Shown piece by piece: positions 33,146 to 44,734 of a stretch of DNA of 64,000 nt. Position numbers and translations under genes: made by a program. Position 1 is the first letter of the stretch. Every line of letters starts with the position of its first letter. The notes under the pieces are model-generated. The model searched no databases and was not told the DNA's origin. It saw only the letters and a list, made by a program, of their open reading frames with translations. The stretch spans positions 1 through 64,000 of the forward strand of contig JAVTVY010018994.1 of assembly GCA_036873755.1 (NCBI GenBank), in the 5' to 3' direction. The stretch is from Hanleya hanleyi. Its lineage: Eukaryota > Mollusca > Polyplacophora > Lepidopleurida > Hanleyidae.

Positions 33146-33934
33146 TACTTCAGTAATCTGATGATATGGCTGGTATATGTTAATCATTTCGGCACTACAG
33201 ATCATACCAATTATAATGGGGCGGATAACCAGTATAACACTTCAAATGGTGATACAAGCATGAAACTTGGCATAAATATCCCCATTGGATAACTATTCAA
33301 GAAAATTAATTGAGCCATCAGAAAATCTAAGATGGCGGCCATTTTCAAGATGGTCGCCAATGTTAACCATTTAAATACACATACTTTATTATTATGGTGG
33401 TTTTTCGACCTGGATTAAGCTAGCAAATCTATGGCTGGGGTTCTTCCAGATGATTCCATGAATCCAATATTTTACCACTCCACTGGAACACTCTCATGCA
33501 TCAGTTACCTGGAAATCCAATATGGCGGCCATTTGCTTGTGTGGGTGCCGAATGCGCCACAAATAACAATTTTAAAACTTATCTCACAGATTGTTACCCA
33601 GAATACTTGATAATACATGCGTGCGTATGGGCTTGTATAATTTAACCAAAAATACCCGAAAAGTAGCCCGCCCATTCCCTAGACATATAACTTAGTCAGA
33701 ACTCAGTTATACACTGGTCCGGTAAGCCACATCCACAGTTTAATGGCGTAAACTCGGACTGATTGTTTCCTACTACAGTAGTAGGAAGAGGTGAATTTTT
33801 GTCACACTCTGCCGCGCCCAGAGTTATCTGCCCCTGAATAGGTGGCGTCACGTGGAGCTGAGTCACATCCGGTGACGTCATTTCCGGGTTAAAGCTCACA
33901 TGTGCTATAGGGTACAGGTGTACCACACATGCTC

Positions 33935-34085
33935 TAAGGCGTTAGAGCTCGTTACTATAGGGCGTTGAGGCATTAAGCTAGGGCGTTGAGGCATTAAGAT
34001 AGGGCGTTAAGGCGTTGAGACAGCTGTTAAGGCGTAACGACGGGCGTTAAGATGAGGGCGTTAAGGCGTAACGACAACCGTTGAT
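33935..34085 (+). repeat. GGGCGTTAAGGCGTTGAG short tandem repeat
   Basis: Repeated AGGGCGTTGAGGCATTAAG and GGGCGTTAAGGCGTAACGAC units of about 20-24 bp. A shorter stretch of the same words is at 35,765-35,835. Confidence 0.8.
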
Positions 34086-34171
34086 GGGCATCACTGCATT
34101 TCGATGAATTAGTGTCAATTCCATGGAATATCTAGAACAATCAGAGCTTCCGAGCTATTTCACCAGGGCGT

Positions 34172-34479
34172 TGAAGCGTTAATCTGAACGTTGGCAAGCG
34201 TATCTCAAAAACCTGCACAGTCGACGTTCAACCGTCAACCTGGATTATACATGCTCTGAGTGCGAACGCACATTCATCAGACATTACGATATGATGCGAC
34301 ACCAGAAGAATATACATGGGATTAAAGACACCGAGGAGCCCACTGAAGCAGATACTGAGAATATGCCAACTGATTCTGAGAGTCCACCGACTGATACCGA
34401 AACAGAGATTGTTGAGAGTCTATCTACTGATATACAGATTTTGACCTCAGGTAGTCGGGCTTACATCCCAGGGAAGTGA
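34172..34479 (+). CDS. C2H2 zinc-finger module of a foldback-borne gene
   Basis: An open stretch begins after a stop at about 34,171 and ends at TGA 34,479. It contains one textbook C2H2 finger: cysteines at 34,252 and 34,261, histidines at 34,300 and 34,315, spacing C-x2-C-x12-H-x4-H, read as CSECERTFIRHYDMMRH then QKNIH. An acidic T/E/D/S-P linker of about 45 residues follows. It parallels the 26.0-26.4 kb gene (finger, then linker), but the conserved DIYNFRL domain does not follow here, so the gene is truncated. The finger is likely nucleic-acid binding (family knowledge). The ATG within the finger cannot be the true start; an upstream exon or lost start is needed. Confidence 0.5.
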
Positions 34480-34544
34480 GGAAGACCCTACCTTCTGGGA
34501 TTGTATTGTGACAGTAGCTATTAATACTCACGCGGCAACGATCG

Positions 34545-34800
34545 AGGGCGACGGGCAACAGACGCACATCCAAACGCCCCTGCATCAGGAAAACAGCCAT
34601 GGCGATCTATATCCAGTATACCGGTCCCTGTTACAGCTTGAAATGAAAGGCGACCCCACACACGCGTCACTTGGAAGAGAATATTAGGCTACCACCCACC
34701 AAGGCCCTGCAAAATGCGATCAAGATGCGTAAACAGCTGTTCTAGGACATGTTGCCCTTACAGTATCCTGGCCTGCCCTACGACGATTAGAACAAACGGA
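34545..34800 (+). pseudogene. remnant of the second foldback ORF
   Basis: Reads MAIYIQYTGP...LEENIRLPPTKALQNAIKMRKQLF, then a stop, then DMLPLQYPGLPYDD and stop. Parallels at 26,750-26,830 and, on the minus strand, 29,340-29,500 (MAIYRYRLMPLEMKGD) indicate a real ancestral small protein. All three copies are broken. Function unknown. Confidence 0.45.
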
Positions 34801-34818
34801 TCAGAGCGAATATGGTCG

Positions 34819-35515
34819 AATTACAAGCGTCTAGTCCGTCATTCATAATCCAGCCGTCGTCCATTAGAGAATATCCGCGTCCATAATCCAAAGACTTATT
34901 CCATTTTCCATTCAAAAAGACAATCATAGTATACATAAACATAGGCTTGTTTCCTGCAAGAGAGAAGCGGTCAACAGTTTTCAATGATGCCGGCAAGACA
35001 TCATGATGTTCCAAAAATATCAAATCCGTATCGCTGATCAGTATTCTTAATCCATAATATTCGTTATAGAGTCGTCATCTAAAAAAAGAAGATGTATCTC
35101 AGTCACGCTTTGATTGTGACTGTTCATATGAGTACCATGAGGATCTTGAAGTACATGGGTTCATACGGCCCCTAGCCCCGGGTTAAGCGGAATTAGACAC
35201 AAGTTACGAAACGTAGCGCCATAGATCTTGCACGCTACGTTCGTATTTTGCTATCAGCATGCGATATGTATCGCCAAATTTGAGAAACTTTGAGTGGAGG
35301 CGCTTGGTGGAATAGCCCTGTTTTATAAGTTTCTGCAACAATGTTTTGTGACGTTGATTAAAATCATCACATTTAACACAGGATCTAGCAAATGCTACTA
35401 AGCGAGATATGTATACGCCATATGCAGGTCCCACTGGAATATTACTATCCAGAAAGGGATAGTTTACGATGTCGAAATTGTAATCATCTCTTTTGTCATA
35501 AAGTCGACGAGAGAG
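34819..35515 (-). mobile_element. 5'-truncated Penelope-like element (copy b)
   Basis: On the minus strand it contains the C-terminal RT segment (RLYDKRDDYNFDIVNYPFLD ... YGVYISRLVAF ... RHKTLLQKLIKQGYSTKRLH, stop at about 35,204), then the 3' tail ending CTAGACGCTTGTAATT at 34,819. The flanks rejoin as the foldback-arm sequence AACATGG(C/T)CGA / AGAACTTTCTGAAATGG, so the insertion site inside the older element is visible. Only about 0.7 kb of the 3' part is present. Confidence 0.8.
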
Positions 35516-36049
35516 AACTTTCTGAAATGGCGACTTCTGATTGGACAGGAGCAGCATCTAACAGGCAAGAGCGAATATGACAGATGCAGCGCCAAATGGT
35601 GGCTTCTGAGTGGACAAGAACATACCTGAGTTGTAAACATATCCAAGGCGGCTCCCCCAGCTTGGGTATGATGCAACATTGGGGAGAAAATCTATATGAA
35701 AACTTGTGAACGAGTTGATCTTTCTTTCTTTCATCTGTCTGTGTCATGGCATCAAAATGTTATGCTAGGGCGTTAAGGCGTTGAAATAAAGCATTAACGT
35801 GCGTTAAGATAGGAGTTAAGGCGTTGAGCGGGATTCCCCTTCTTTCGCTGCAAGTACTGCTATGCATATAACCTTGAAGTGCCTGGGGCATATCATCACC
35901 TCCGAAACTCCCTTATCTCTACTACTCCCCATTGCGCTTGCACATGTGTGTCACCACCAGGCTGGCTCTACCAGATACGAGCTTCAATGGGATTCCACTC
36001 ATGTTTGAATACAGCCTGAGGCTAATGGTTTACAAACGATCTTATATGA

Positions 36050-36780
36050 CCACTCACTCACTCACTCTCACTCACTCACCATCGTTAGTGCGTCGATGCG
36101 TTAAGATGGGCGTTGGGCACGCCTCACTCACTCACTCACTCATTCACCTCCTTTCTTCCTCTTATTCCGCTTCCTCCTGCTACTCATCCTCCCCCACACA
36201 CAACTAAACAGATACGCGGAGTTAAATCTACCATGTAGCCAGATCGAACATGTCCACCTCTCCCCAAATGCGCTACTTTACCCTTCTGAATCTCCCCGAG
36301 TGCCCAGGCGCATATCGCTCCCAGCCTGACTGTACTCCACGAGTGCTTGATTAGTATACCTCACACGACCCATTCGGACCAATATTGGACCATCTCGACA
36401 CCAAAACATCCATTCCAATGCCCTTTTTCCACTGCGCATGTGCAGATGGACGGTATTTCCACTACACACCCGTCCGGTTGGATTCTCCTCTAAGAATGCT
36501 TCAACATGACGCACGACCCATTCGGACCAATATTGTTCCATCTCTACCCCAAAACGTCAATTCCAATGTCCTTTTCCCACAATTGCCTGCCTGCGCATGT
36601 GCATGCGCACCATATCCCTATACTTTCACTCCACACCAGTCCAGTCCACGAGTACTTCAAACTGATACCTCACATGACCCCATCGGATCAATAGTGGTCC
36701 ACCACAAACCCAAAACGTCGACCCCGATCTGCCTATGCATATGACGCATGCGCATTCAGAACTTGCGAAAATCACCCGGT
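36050..36780. repeat. CTCA repeat plus degenerate monomers
   Basis: CTCACTCACTC with CATCGTTAGTGCGTCGATG, then diverged monomers with TGCGCATGTGCA-type sites near 36,436, 36,592 and 36,742. Same order as the right arm at 30.7-31.3 kb. Confidence 0.7.
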
Positions 36781-37444
36781 GGCCACGAGACCCTACCATC
36801 GTGTTCTACATGGTAAGACGGAGAATACAAGGTGCCACAACCCATAGCAAAATCCAAAAGAAAAAAAATGACCACCCCAATACTCCTACCCCAAACATAC
36901 ATTTCCTGGAGATTAACATTGAAGTAGCTGGGATCTTATTTAGGAGCAGATAACTCTTGCTGGACCGTCACGTAACCTTTGACCCGGAAATGACCTTTGA
37001 CTCAGATGTGACCTCTGACCCGGAAGTGACGTCGGCTCCATTTGACTCCACATATTCAGGGGCAGATAACTCTGTGCGCGCAAAAATGTGATCAAATTTC
37101 AACTCTTCCTACTACTAATATGGGAATTTTGAATTTTTAAATTGCACGCTTGGTTTCAGCATGTTCAGAAAATTATCAATTATAACCGACATAACCTAAA
37201 ATCGAATAACGATACCATTGTATGTGTTGAAAGTGAAAATTAACAGAAGAAAAAGGCGGCCATCTTGAAAATGGCGGCCATCTTGAATTTTCAAGTGGCT
37301 CAATTGCTTTTCTTGAAATATAACCTGATCAGAATGGTAGTGCCAAGTTTCATACTTGTATCACCATTTGAAGTATTGACCCCTAAAATGGCACTTATCC
37401 GCCCCACTATTAGTCCTTCCATCTTAATATGCTGGTATTTATAG

Positions 37445-38655
37445 AGATTTTTATTCATTTGTGGATTTTAAACTAGCGGTACCCATGGCGGAACCGGAAT
37501 ACTGAAAATGTGCATCTGTAAATATACTAACGCCTGTTATCCATATGGTGTGTCGTATAATTGCAATTGAATCCTCTACCCCCCAACCCCAACCCCAACC
37601 CTTCTGCAAAATGCGTGCTTCCTATTGAAGTTGTTACATCAGACGATTGTATCTTTAAAAAATACATCTCGGTCCAACTTAGTTTGACAATCAATACTCC
37701 ATTGCAATTACAGGCTAATAAACTGAATTCAAATGACGATCACCAACCTAAAATCAAATGGAAGCGAACGATGTCTGAGTCTAGAACTTACACATAACGA
37801 TTTTCCAGTTGTTGTTAAGAATAACATGCTAATCTTTTCTTTTTAAGGTTTCTGTAAAGCGGATATATTTTTGATCGAATGAATGTTGCCACTGCATGTA
37901 TTTTAGGCAGCCATGTTTAGGTCTAAATCATGAACAATCGTTTCCATCTTAGTTTTAGATATCGGCCTGAGAATAGGTCTTGATTCAAAAGGAAGGGATC
38001 GATGGATCGTCTGGTCAAGCCAATTAAGTTACAGAGATACAGAAATAAAACAATTCAAGAAATGATCCTTTAGATGACTTTGGCTACAGTGCCGTTAGGA
38101 TATTGGTCGCTGAAGTAATGTGACTTCTTCTCAGCTCCGCGGTTATATGTTCCCACCGACTCTGGATGTTATCGCTTATATGTCTTTATATTGTTCGAGT
38201 TCTCCACGAATTCATAAAATTAACCGACTGTCTTCAGACAGAATATTGTCGAGTTCCTGTCAGAGAAATAGAACCCTCTAGCAAAAACCATCACAGATTA
38301 TTTGATCTGATAATGCTCTCGAAACTATTTTTAACTTTATGAATATGGCACTTTGTGAATATTTCCTCCCATCCTAAATTGGTCATTATCCAACTTCCGC
38401 CAATGGTCGGGGTATCTCTTCATTCATACAAAGAGGGTCGCCGCTCTGAGACTACTTCAGCGGTGTGCAAGTTAAAAGAGAGAGCTATGGTAATTTACAG
38501 TATTTAATTTTTGAGTAATGTGTTTTTTGTACTCTTTAGTAAGTGTAATATGGGGATATAGACAGCATTAAGCATTAATTTGTTCTATTTGATAGCCCAG
38601 AAAACATAGAGAATAGCCCTCATTCTGAAGCGTATTCATGAAAATACATATAAAT
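37445..38655. other. non-coding, nothing recognised
   Basis: About 1.2 kb without a supported gene; a short CCAACCCCAACCCCAACCC run at 37,584. Confidence 0.4.
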
Positions 38656-38667
38656 AATATTTATATA

Positions 38668-38970
38668 AAGCGTGACTGAGATACATCATACTCTGGATAA
38701 CGACTTCACAACGTATATCATATGGATTAAGAATACTGATCAGAGATACGGATTTGATATTTTTGGAACATCGTGATGTCTTGCTGGCATCATTGAAAAC
38801 TGTTGCCCGCTTCTGTCTTTCAGGAAATTAGCCTAGTTTTATGCATATTTTGATTTATCCTTTTAATTTGGTGCTTAGTTTATTATACGAATTAGGTCTT
38901 TGGATTCTGAACGTGGAAATTCTTTAATGAACGACATCTGAATATTGAATGATGGACTAGACGCTTGTAT
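38668..38970 (+). mobile_element. degenerate 3' tail of Penelope-like family A (copy c1)
   Basis: AAAGCGTGACTGAGATACATC through GACTAGACGCTTGTA, diverged from copies a, b and e by many substitutions. Confidence 0.7.
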
Positions 38971-39407
38971 TTTGTCTTATATACTACTTGAAGATAATAA
39001 CAATGTCTATCAACAGTTATCAAGTTGAATGGATGTTTCTACGCAAAATTCTCTAATAGAAGACTTTTAAAGGCAATCTCCATCTCGTAACCAAGGAAAG
39101 GGATATAGCTTTCCAGCAAAAATAAAAAGAGGCAAAAACATGAAAAAAACACCTTGAATACTATCTCATGTGAAATTTGGCAACACAATATATCAATAGC
39201 ATACAGGTATCCCCATGGATACTAATTGTGCGGCCCTTTTGGCTGACATATATCTGTTCTGTTGTAAATGCGATTATATGCATGCGCGTCCAAAAATCGA
39301 TCAATTCAAAGCCCGTTCCTTCTCATTTACTACAAATTATATAGAAGAGCTTCTCTCTGTGGAGAATGGCTATATATGACGCAGTGTAGAATATATATCG
39401 ACCTTAA

Positions 39408-39961
39408 CCCTATCTGGCATGGTGGGGCATCTCCCAGTTGGTTTTTGCTCATAGCCCCAGAACGACAAAATCTTGAGAGTTGATACTTTGTAGATTATCC
39501 TATTGGGGTCATTTTGAGCCTATTTGCGTGACCTCCCGAGCAAAGAATCGCAGGTAAATTCAAAATGGCGTTCATGTGGGGTACCAGAAAGGTGATATTT
39601 TCGTCAGATATCTCCGAAATTTGTGCTTTTTTGCTTGGAAAAGTGGGTAAAACCTATTTTATTTCATATCAGATTATTATTTACTAATTTATCATGTAGT
39701 TTTTGCGAAGAAAACGCGTAATTAAAAAAAATCGAAAAATCTGACAGAAAAATCGTCCAAAAAATGTCTTCTTTGAAAATGACGCCACTGTGAAGTCAAC
39801 ATGGCGTTCATCTTGGTTTCTTTACAAATTCTGATAGAGCTTGACCCAAAGATATAATGTGAGAAGTTTCAGTCCTCTAGCCTTATAGCGAAAATATATA
39901 GGGGGCACTTTCCGCCTCCCCCCGGCTGCGGTACACTCGAAATTGCCCAGGCCAGATAGGG
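39408..39961. mobile_element. TTAA-flanked MITE, copy 2
   Basis: Ends CCCTATCTGGCATGG and CCAGGCCAGATAGGG, TTAA at 39,404-39,407 and 39,962-39,965. Related to copy 1 along its length but read in the opposite internal orientation. It splits RT copy c2. Confidence 0.85.
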
Positions 39962-40260
39962 TTAACTGGATTTGTAGAAACTACAGATAGCCCTAACGGC
40001 ACATCGTATATAGACCAAAATCTGATAAAAATGAAGCGGACCTTCTCTCTCGTCGAGTGTGCAAAGAAAGGATTACCATATTAACATCGTAAACTATCTC
40101 TTTCTGGAATGCAATATTCCAGCCGGATCTGCGTATGACGTATACGTATCTCGACTAGTAGCACTACAGCCTATGCTCATGTATACTATGATGTTTTGAT
40201 TTGGTTCTGATGCTATTATATGGAATATGTCTTTGGATTGTGGATGCGGCGACTCTTTAA

Positions 40261-40814
40261 CCCTATCTGGCCTGGGCTTTTTCGGACCTATCCTGGCGGG
40301 GTGGGGGGGGGGGGCGAAATAGCCCCCCCAATTATTTTTCTTACCCATTCAGCTAGGCGGCTGAAACTTACCACATGATACACTTGGGTCAAGCTCTACC
40401 AGAAAATGTGAAAGAGTCCAAGATGGTAGCTTTGATGACGGCACAGTGACGTCATTTTCAAAAACGGCATTTTTGGTCGGATTTTCCAATTGTTTTATTT
40501 ATGCAATTTCTCCGCAAAATCTACATGATAAATTATTAAATATTAATGTAATGTGAAATAAAATAGTTTTGTCCATTTTTGTATTGCGGAAAAGAAGAAA
40601 TATGACAAAAACATCACTTTTCTGATACCCCACGTGGCCGCCATCTTGAATTTACCCATGATCCTCGGCTAGATGGGGGTTATGCAAATAGGCTCAAAAT
40701 GATCCCTACATGATAAAATAAAAAGTGAAAGAGTTTCAGCCTGCTTTTGTTTGTCGTTCCGGAGATAGCGCAGCAAGTTTGGTAGGGCGGGGGGCCTCCC
40801 CAGTCCAGGCAGGG
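40261..40814. mobile_element. TTAA-flanked MITE, copy 3
   Basis: Left end CCCTATCTGGCCTGGG, right end CCAGTCCAGGCAGGG, TTAA at 40,257-40,260 and 40,815-40,818. Removing it and one TTAA restores the tail sequence CTCTTTAATGAACGACC, so the pre-insertion site is clear. Confidence 0.85.
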
Positions 40815-40945
40815 TTAATGAACGACCGCTGAATAATGAATGACGGACCAGAAGCTTGTAATTGTTTAACATTAACTCCTTTAAAGAGAGATGTGGTCGA
40901 TCGTTCAAAATACAAGTAGTTTTGCTTGCGTCATATTTTTAGTAT

Positions 40946-42883
40946 TGTAATATATGCGTGTTTGTGTCCGTCTCCAATTATGGGATGAATAGATTGAACT
41001 CCGGTATAACATGTAAATGATGACTTAGTATCATGCCAGTATGAGAAGACCCAAAACTCGGTAACAGAATAGGCTCCAGTTGGTAGGTAACGACTCCATG
41101 TCAGAATATTATCAACGCTAGGATATATCGAATCTGTACGTGTATATCAATGACGACTCAGTATGGGGAAACGATCACATCTATGTATAACGATTCAGTA
41201 CCAGTTCATGATCACATCTCCACGAGAGTGGTCAAAAGCACGAACGAATCAACTCTGTATTTCCGTCATATGTAGGATGTTCCTTATTAAGGATGTAGAT
41301 ATATATTGAATAAACATATGGTATACACATTTCCTCAGCTTCAGACTCTCACAGGTTATGCCTAGCAGTTGTAATGACGACCTATGCTGCCCACTGCCCT
41401 AATGATGGAACCCAGTAGCACTGCTTCATATACTACTAACATGCACACACATTCACTATATTCATGAGACTGTAAACTTCAAGGCTGTGTATGACATTTC
41501 CAATTAACTCTGGAAGTCGTATATCCAATCACAATTGAAGACAGATAAGAAGCATACGTGTGATGGGAGATAGCTGCTGTATCACAGATTAGCACAAATT
41601 ATGTATATCCAAGATGTAATTTCCAGAAGTAATTCCCAATATTATTTGAATATGAAGTAATATTCCACAGTATAAATATCAAAGGTATTCCTTTGAGGCT
41701 TATTGGATGATACGTACACGGCTGTAGCCAGCCAGCTATCTGCCATTACTGGGTTCTTGCTCCACTCCGGTTGGATTATCATGTGATATGATTAGCCAAT
41801 CAGAATGACGGAAATGGTCCTATCTTGAAAGGCTGGGCAAAAATAGAAACAGTGATAACAAATTATAACTGTAAATTTAGTTAACCAACATTTGCACATA
41901 CGATTTCCTTAGCTAATAGTATATAAGGAATTTATTAAATTGGTTATAACTGCTCTAGTTTACTAGAAACGATCTTTTAATTTTGTCACAAAAACTAGTC
42001 CAGGCATGACATTTACGATCCTCACGCCACAGATTTCGGGGGTCACTGCACATGGCAAAATTCCTATAGCTCACACGATAATCCAGCAAGTGCCAGTAAC
42101 CATGAACAACTGCAGACGTATTTAAAAAGCATGTAAATAACGCTTTTGATAACAGATTGTCAACTCACAGTCAAAATTGTCCGGAACCAAAGTCAAATTT
42201 ACCACGGGCAAAAACTACAGCAATCCGGTTACCAATGGTGTTGGCGAAGCCAAAGTTCATTACGCAAAATAGTTCCAAGTGAAACTTTTGTCCACGGGTG
42301 AATAACCACACAATATAACGTAATTATTTTCAGAACACTTAATTGAGAATACAAGAATAACTAATTTCCATCGAATTCCTCAGGATGGCATGAATTTATG
42401 AATGTCAGTTTGACCCAGTTTCCTTCGCCAAACACAACATGGCCGCCCCGGGTGGCGGGCCAGAAAAACACAGTTCTGACACCTCGCTAATGTCGTGTCA
42501 GACGATTATAATACACAATGGATTTACGCTATGGTGATATATAAAATGCAGACAATGTCCGGGAACTCCAGTCTCTGTCCCAGGTAAGTATATCCCGACG
42601 AAAGTACCTCAACACAAGCTTATACAGGGTTGTCAGACACGTTGGGCACTCCCGGTATGGGATGCCCTGACACAAAACATTTCGGCTCCTAAATTCCATT
42701 TATTCAGCGAACTCATTGTAAGATATAAAACAACACGTAGGCTCCTCCCTGTATGGGACGCCTAGTCCATATGGTAAATCCTGAATCACAGTGAAATAAC
42801 TGGGACAACGATCGGTAAACTTTGTACCAGTGAAAATATTTACACACAAAAAAATAAAGGCATATAGGTCCACGTATATCACA
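40946..42883 (-). repeat. 3' LTR (left, 1,938 bp)
   Basis: Begins TGTAATATATGCG and ends GTATATCACA on the plus strand. It lacks the TTTTATAGACTC-type insertion seen in the other LTR near 50,595 and has a shorter form near 42,780. An antisense TATATAAAATG and a CAGGTAAGTAT donor-like site lie at 42,537-42,591. Confidence 0.95.
42537..42591 (+). promoter_or_regulatory. antisense TATA box and splice-donor-like site in the LTR
   Basis: GATATATAAAATGCAG is followed about 40 bp later by CCCAG|GTAAGTAT, a perfect-looking 5' splice site, on the strand opposite to gag-pol. The same pair is at 51,379-51,429 in the other LTR. A promoter and donor is inference from the two motifs and their spacing. Confidence 0.3.
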
Positions 42884-42896
42884 CTCTCCCCACCTT
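42884..42896 (-). other. polypurine tract
   Basis: On the minus strand AAGGTGGGGAGAG directly abuts the 3' LTR tip TGTGATATACG. It is the expected plus-strand primer. Confidence 0.9.
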
Positions 42897-43052
42897 ATTA
42901 AAGGAAATTCTCCGAATTCTCACTGGGAGCATCTGCCTCAAGCCTGAGAGGTACACCTGCCTTGCCTATCAATTCACACAGGTAATCCGTTGACGTAGAT
43001 CGACGCTTATAACGATCCTCGTACATCTCCAATAGTTCCTCAGAAGTGTCCC

Positions 43053-44734
43053 CTATGCTGCCCAAAAATAACTGCGCCAGTTCCTGGTACTCGTAATATC
43101 TGTGTTTGGCTTGATTGGTCCCATTTCCTTAGAGCCCGCCCTTATCCCAGGGGTCTTACCGCCTGGAAGGGCCAACATATTATAATTGTCCAGGCGGTAG
43201 AAACGGTCACCTCGCTTGGATCCAGTAGCTGCCTCCAGCTGAATTGCCGTATATTCGAAGCTGTCATGCTTCTCAGCTGCGTTCCAAAGCTTCCAGTTCT
43301 TTGGTGGCCATTTGATGTCACCTAATGGGGAGGGGATACAAACCACTTCCTCCTTATCCCATGCTCTCTTCCCGGGGGGTATGTAGGGCATGAAACCAGT
43401 TCGCAGGATATGGGTTGCTCTCTGGTGGAGTCCCTGCACTGGTCGCTTGAAGATGCACCGTTGGGCGTTGATAGTGTTGGAACCCTCAGCATTGGCACCG
43501 CCATTCGCAACAACTGCAGACACAATTTGGGCATCGGATGTTTCTGGTATTGAGGACTGTGACGGGGGTCTGAGGTCCAGAGCTAATGGAGCTGAATGAC
43601 TGTTCACCTGCGCGTCTGTGTTTTGTACTGTGTCGGTCACCACTAGTTCTACTTGTTTTCTTTTAACAGATAGATCCACAGGGGCATCACCATCAACAAA
43701 CTGCTCTACCTGTCCATACATCACCAGATCTACACTGACCGCTACACCTGCTGACCTTTCCGGTGTGCTCCCAGGAGTTATGTCCTCAGTGATAGGCATG
43801 GCATGTCGAGCCGAGGCGGCGTTATTTTCCGGAGGGTCTGGACTATCAAAGGTTGGTGTGTTCCATCTCACAACCGACATTATAAATTTCCTGTCCAGAC
43901 CGAGAATCGAAGCGATGGAATCAACAGGTGATGGGCTTTTATAGGTGACGTCTGTTCCCACACCAGCTGGCCTGGAGATTGCTTTCTGTGGGTCCAGTGC
44001 GGCCAGCTTCCTCTTGAGGGACTGTAAGCTTCGAGGTTCTTGGTGAACATACCTAGATATTTCGGCCAGGTATTTAGGCTTTCCCTCTTCAGTCGGACAC
44101 TGTAACATAGCCTGCACTTCACTGGGGTCCAGCTTTAGGGACAGGAGCTCCAGGTTACCAATGGGAGAAGATTTCGCAAGATCATTCGGGCAAAAGATGG
44201 CACACTCCGGTTCATAGAGGTCCTCTAGAGGGGATGCCTGGCGGGTTTCCAGAGATGATGCGGGGGCGACCAGTCGACGAGTCTTGGGAGCCGGTTCACC
44301 CACTTCCATAGTGGATTCCCTCTCTCGGGGCTCAGGGTGGAGGGGAGACCGTGCCAGATTCCATCCATCCTCCCACTCTGTCATAGACCTGGAAGGTTTT
44401 CGGCACCTCCTCATCCAGCGCCGTATGGCAGACCTAGCCTCCACTGATGCTGCTGACCGCCAATTCGGAATGGATTTGTTGCCATTTAGCCGCAGGTAAC
44501 CTTCTGGGTTCAAGGTAAACCAAAAGGTGGACTGGTCATCAAAGAATCCCCTAGGGACATCCCTTAACTGACGGTGATGCTTTACCTCCACATGATTGCC
44601 CAGGTGACCTCACTGGAACAGAAAGGGCAGACCACCTGTATCCTTCTATGTACAGATGATGAAAGGTGAGTTCTGAGGGCACTCCAAGTGGGCAGCTTCT
44701 CAAAGCATAGCCAGCAATCGAATCGTGACGACAT
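43053..44734 (-). CDS. extra 3' ORF of the Gypsy element: two C2H2-like fingers and a PxDLS motif
   Basis: The main frame is 512 codons (44,591 down to 43,053), sited where some Gypsy elements carry env. It has no signal peptide, transmembrane helix or cleavage site. Its nominal first codon is GTG, so the start is probably upstream. An ATG at 44,734 opens another frame encoding CWLCFEKLPTWSALRTH then LSSSVH, a C-x2-C-x12-H-x5-H finger. This is followed by CPFCSSEVTW, whose matching histidines (H-VEVK-H) sit at the start of the 512-codon frame. A one-base shift near 44,600 thus splits the second finger. Further on are a basic stretch (RRWMRRCRKPSR), a low-complexity middle with PVDLSVKRK at residues 304-312 (the PxDLS form bound by the corepressor CtBP), and a tryptophan-rich end (WPPKNWKLWNAAEKHD). 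It could be a regulatory or nucleic-acid-binding accessory protein; this is inference. Confidence 0.65.

Larger units (their letters stand above)
33190..37440. mobile_element. older inverted-repeat element related to the foldback
   Basis: The left arm (33,190-33,910) and right arm (36,950-37,440) are diverged inverted copies. CACTTCAAATGGTGATACAAG pairs with the reverse of CTTGTATCACCATTTGAAG. AAGATGGCGGCCATTTTCAAGATGG pairs with its reverse near 37,255. CAGAGTTATCTGCCCCTGAA pairs with TTCAGGGGCAGATAACTCTG. GTAGTAGGAAGAG pairs with CTCTTCCTACTAC. Inside are GGCGTTAAGGCGTTGAG repeats on both sides, a C2H2 module, a second-ORF remnant, a Penelope-like insertion, CTCA repeats and degenerate monomers. 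The outer boundaries and target duplication are not resolved. Confidence 0.65.
39165..40863 (+). pseudogene. degenerate Penelope-like RT copy split by two MITEs (c2)
   Basis: The plus strand carries the RT core from the G-x-PM-x-TNCA box onward, but the catalytic YIDD box reads YIEE (codons GAA GAG near 39,346). After the first MITE (39,408-39,961) the C-terminal part continues in broken frames to about 40,165. The 3' tail is then split by a second MITE (40,261-40,814) and ends AGAAGCTTGTAATT at 40,863. Sequence between KRDD-like and ISRL-like parts is shortened. It is inactive and older than both MITEs. Confidence 0.75.

Noticed and set aside
43390..43944. plus-strand frames of 69 and 108 codons
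   Set aside because: Shadows of the 512-codon extra ORF on the other strand.
43053..44591. retroviral-type envelope gene
   Set aside because: The position fits, but there is no signal peptide, transmembrane segment, furin-type site or cysteine pattern of an envelope protein.
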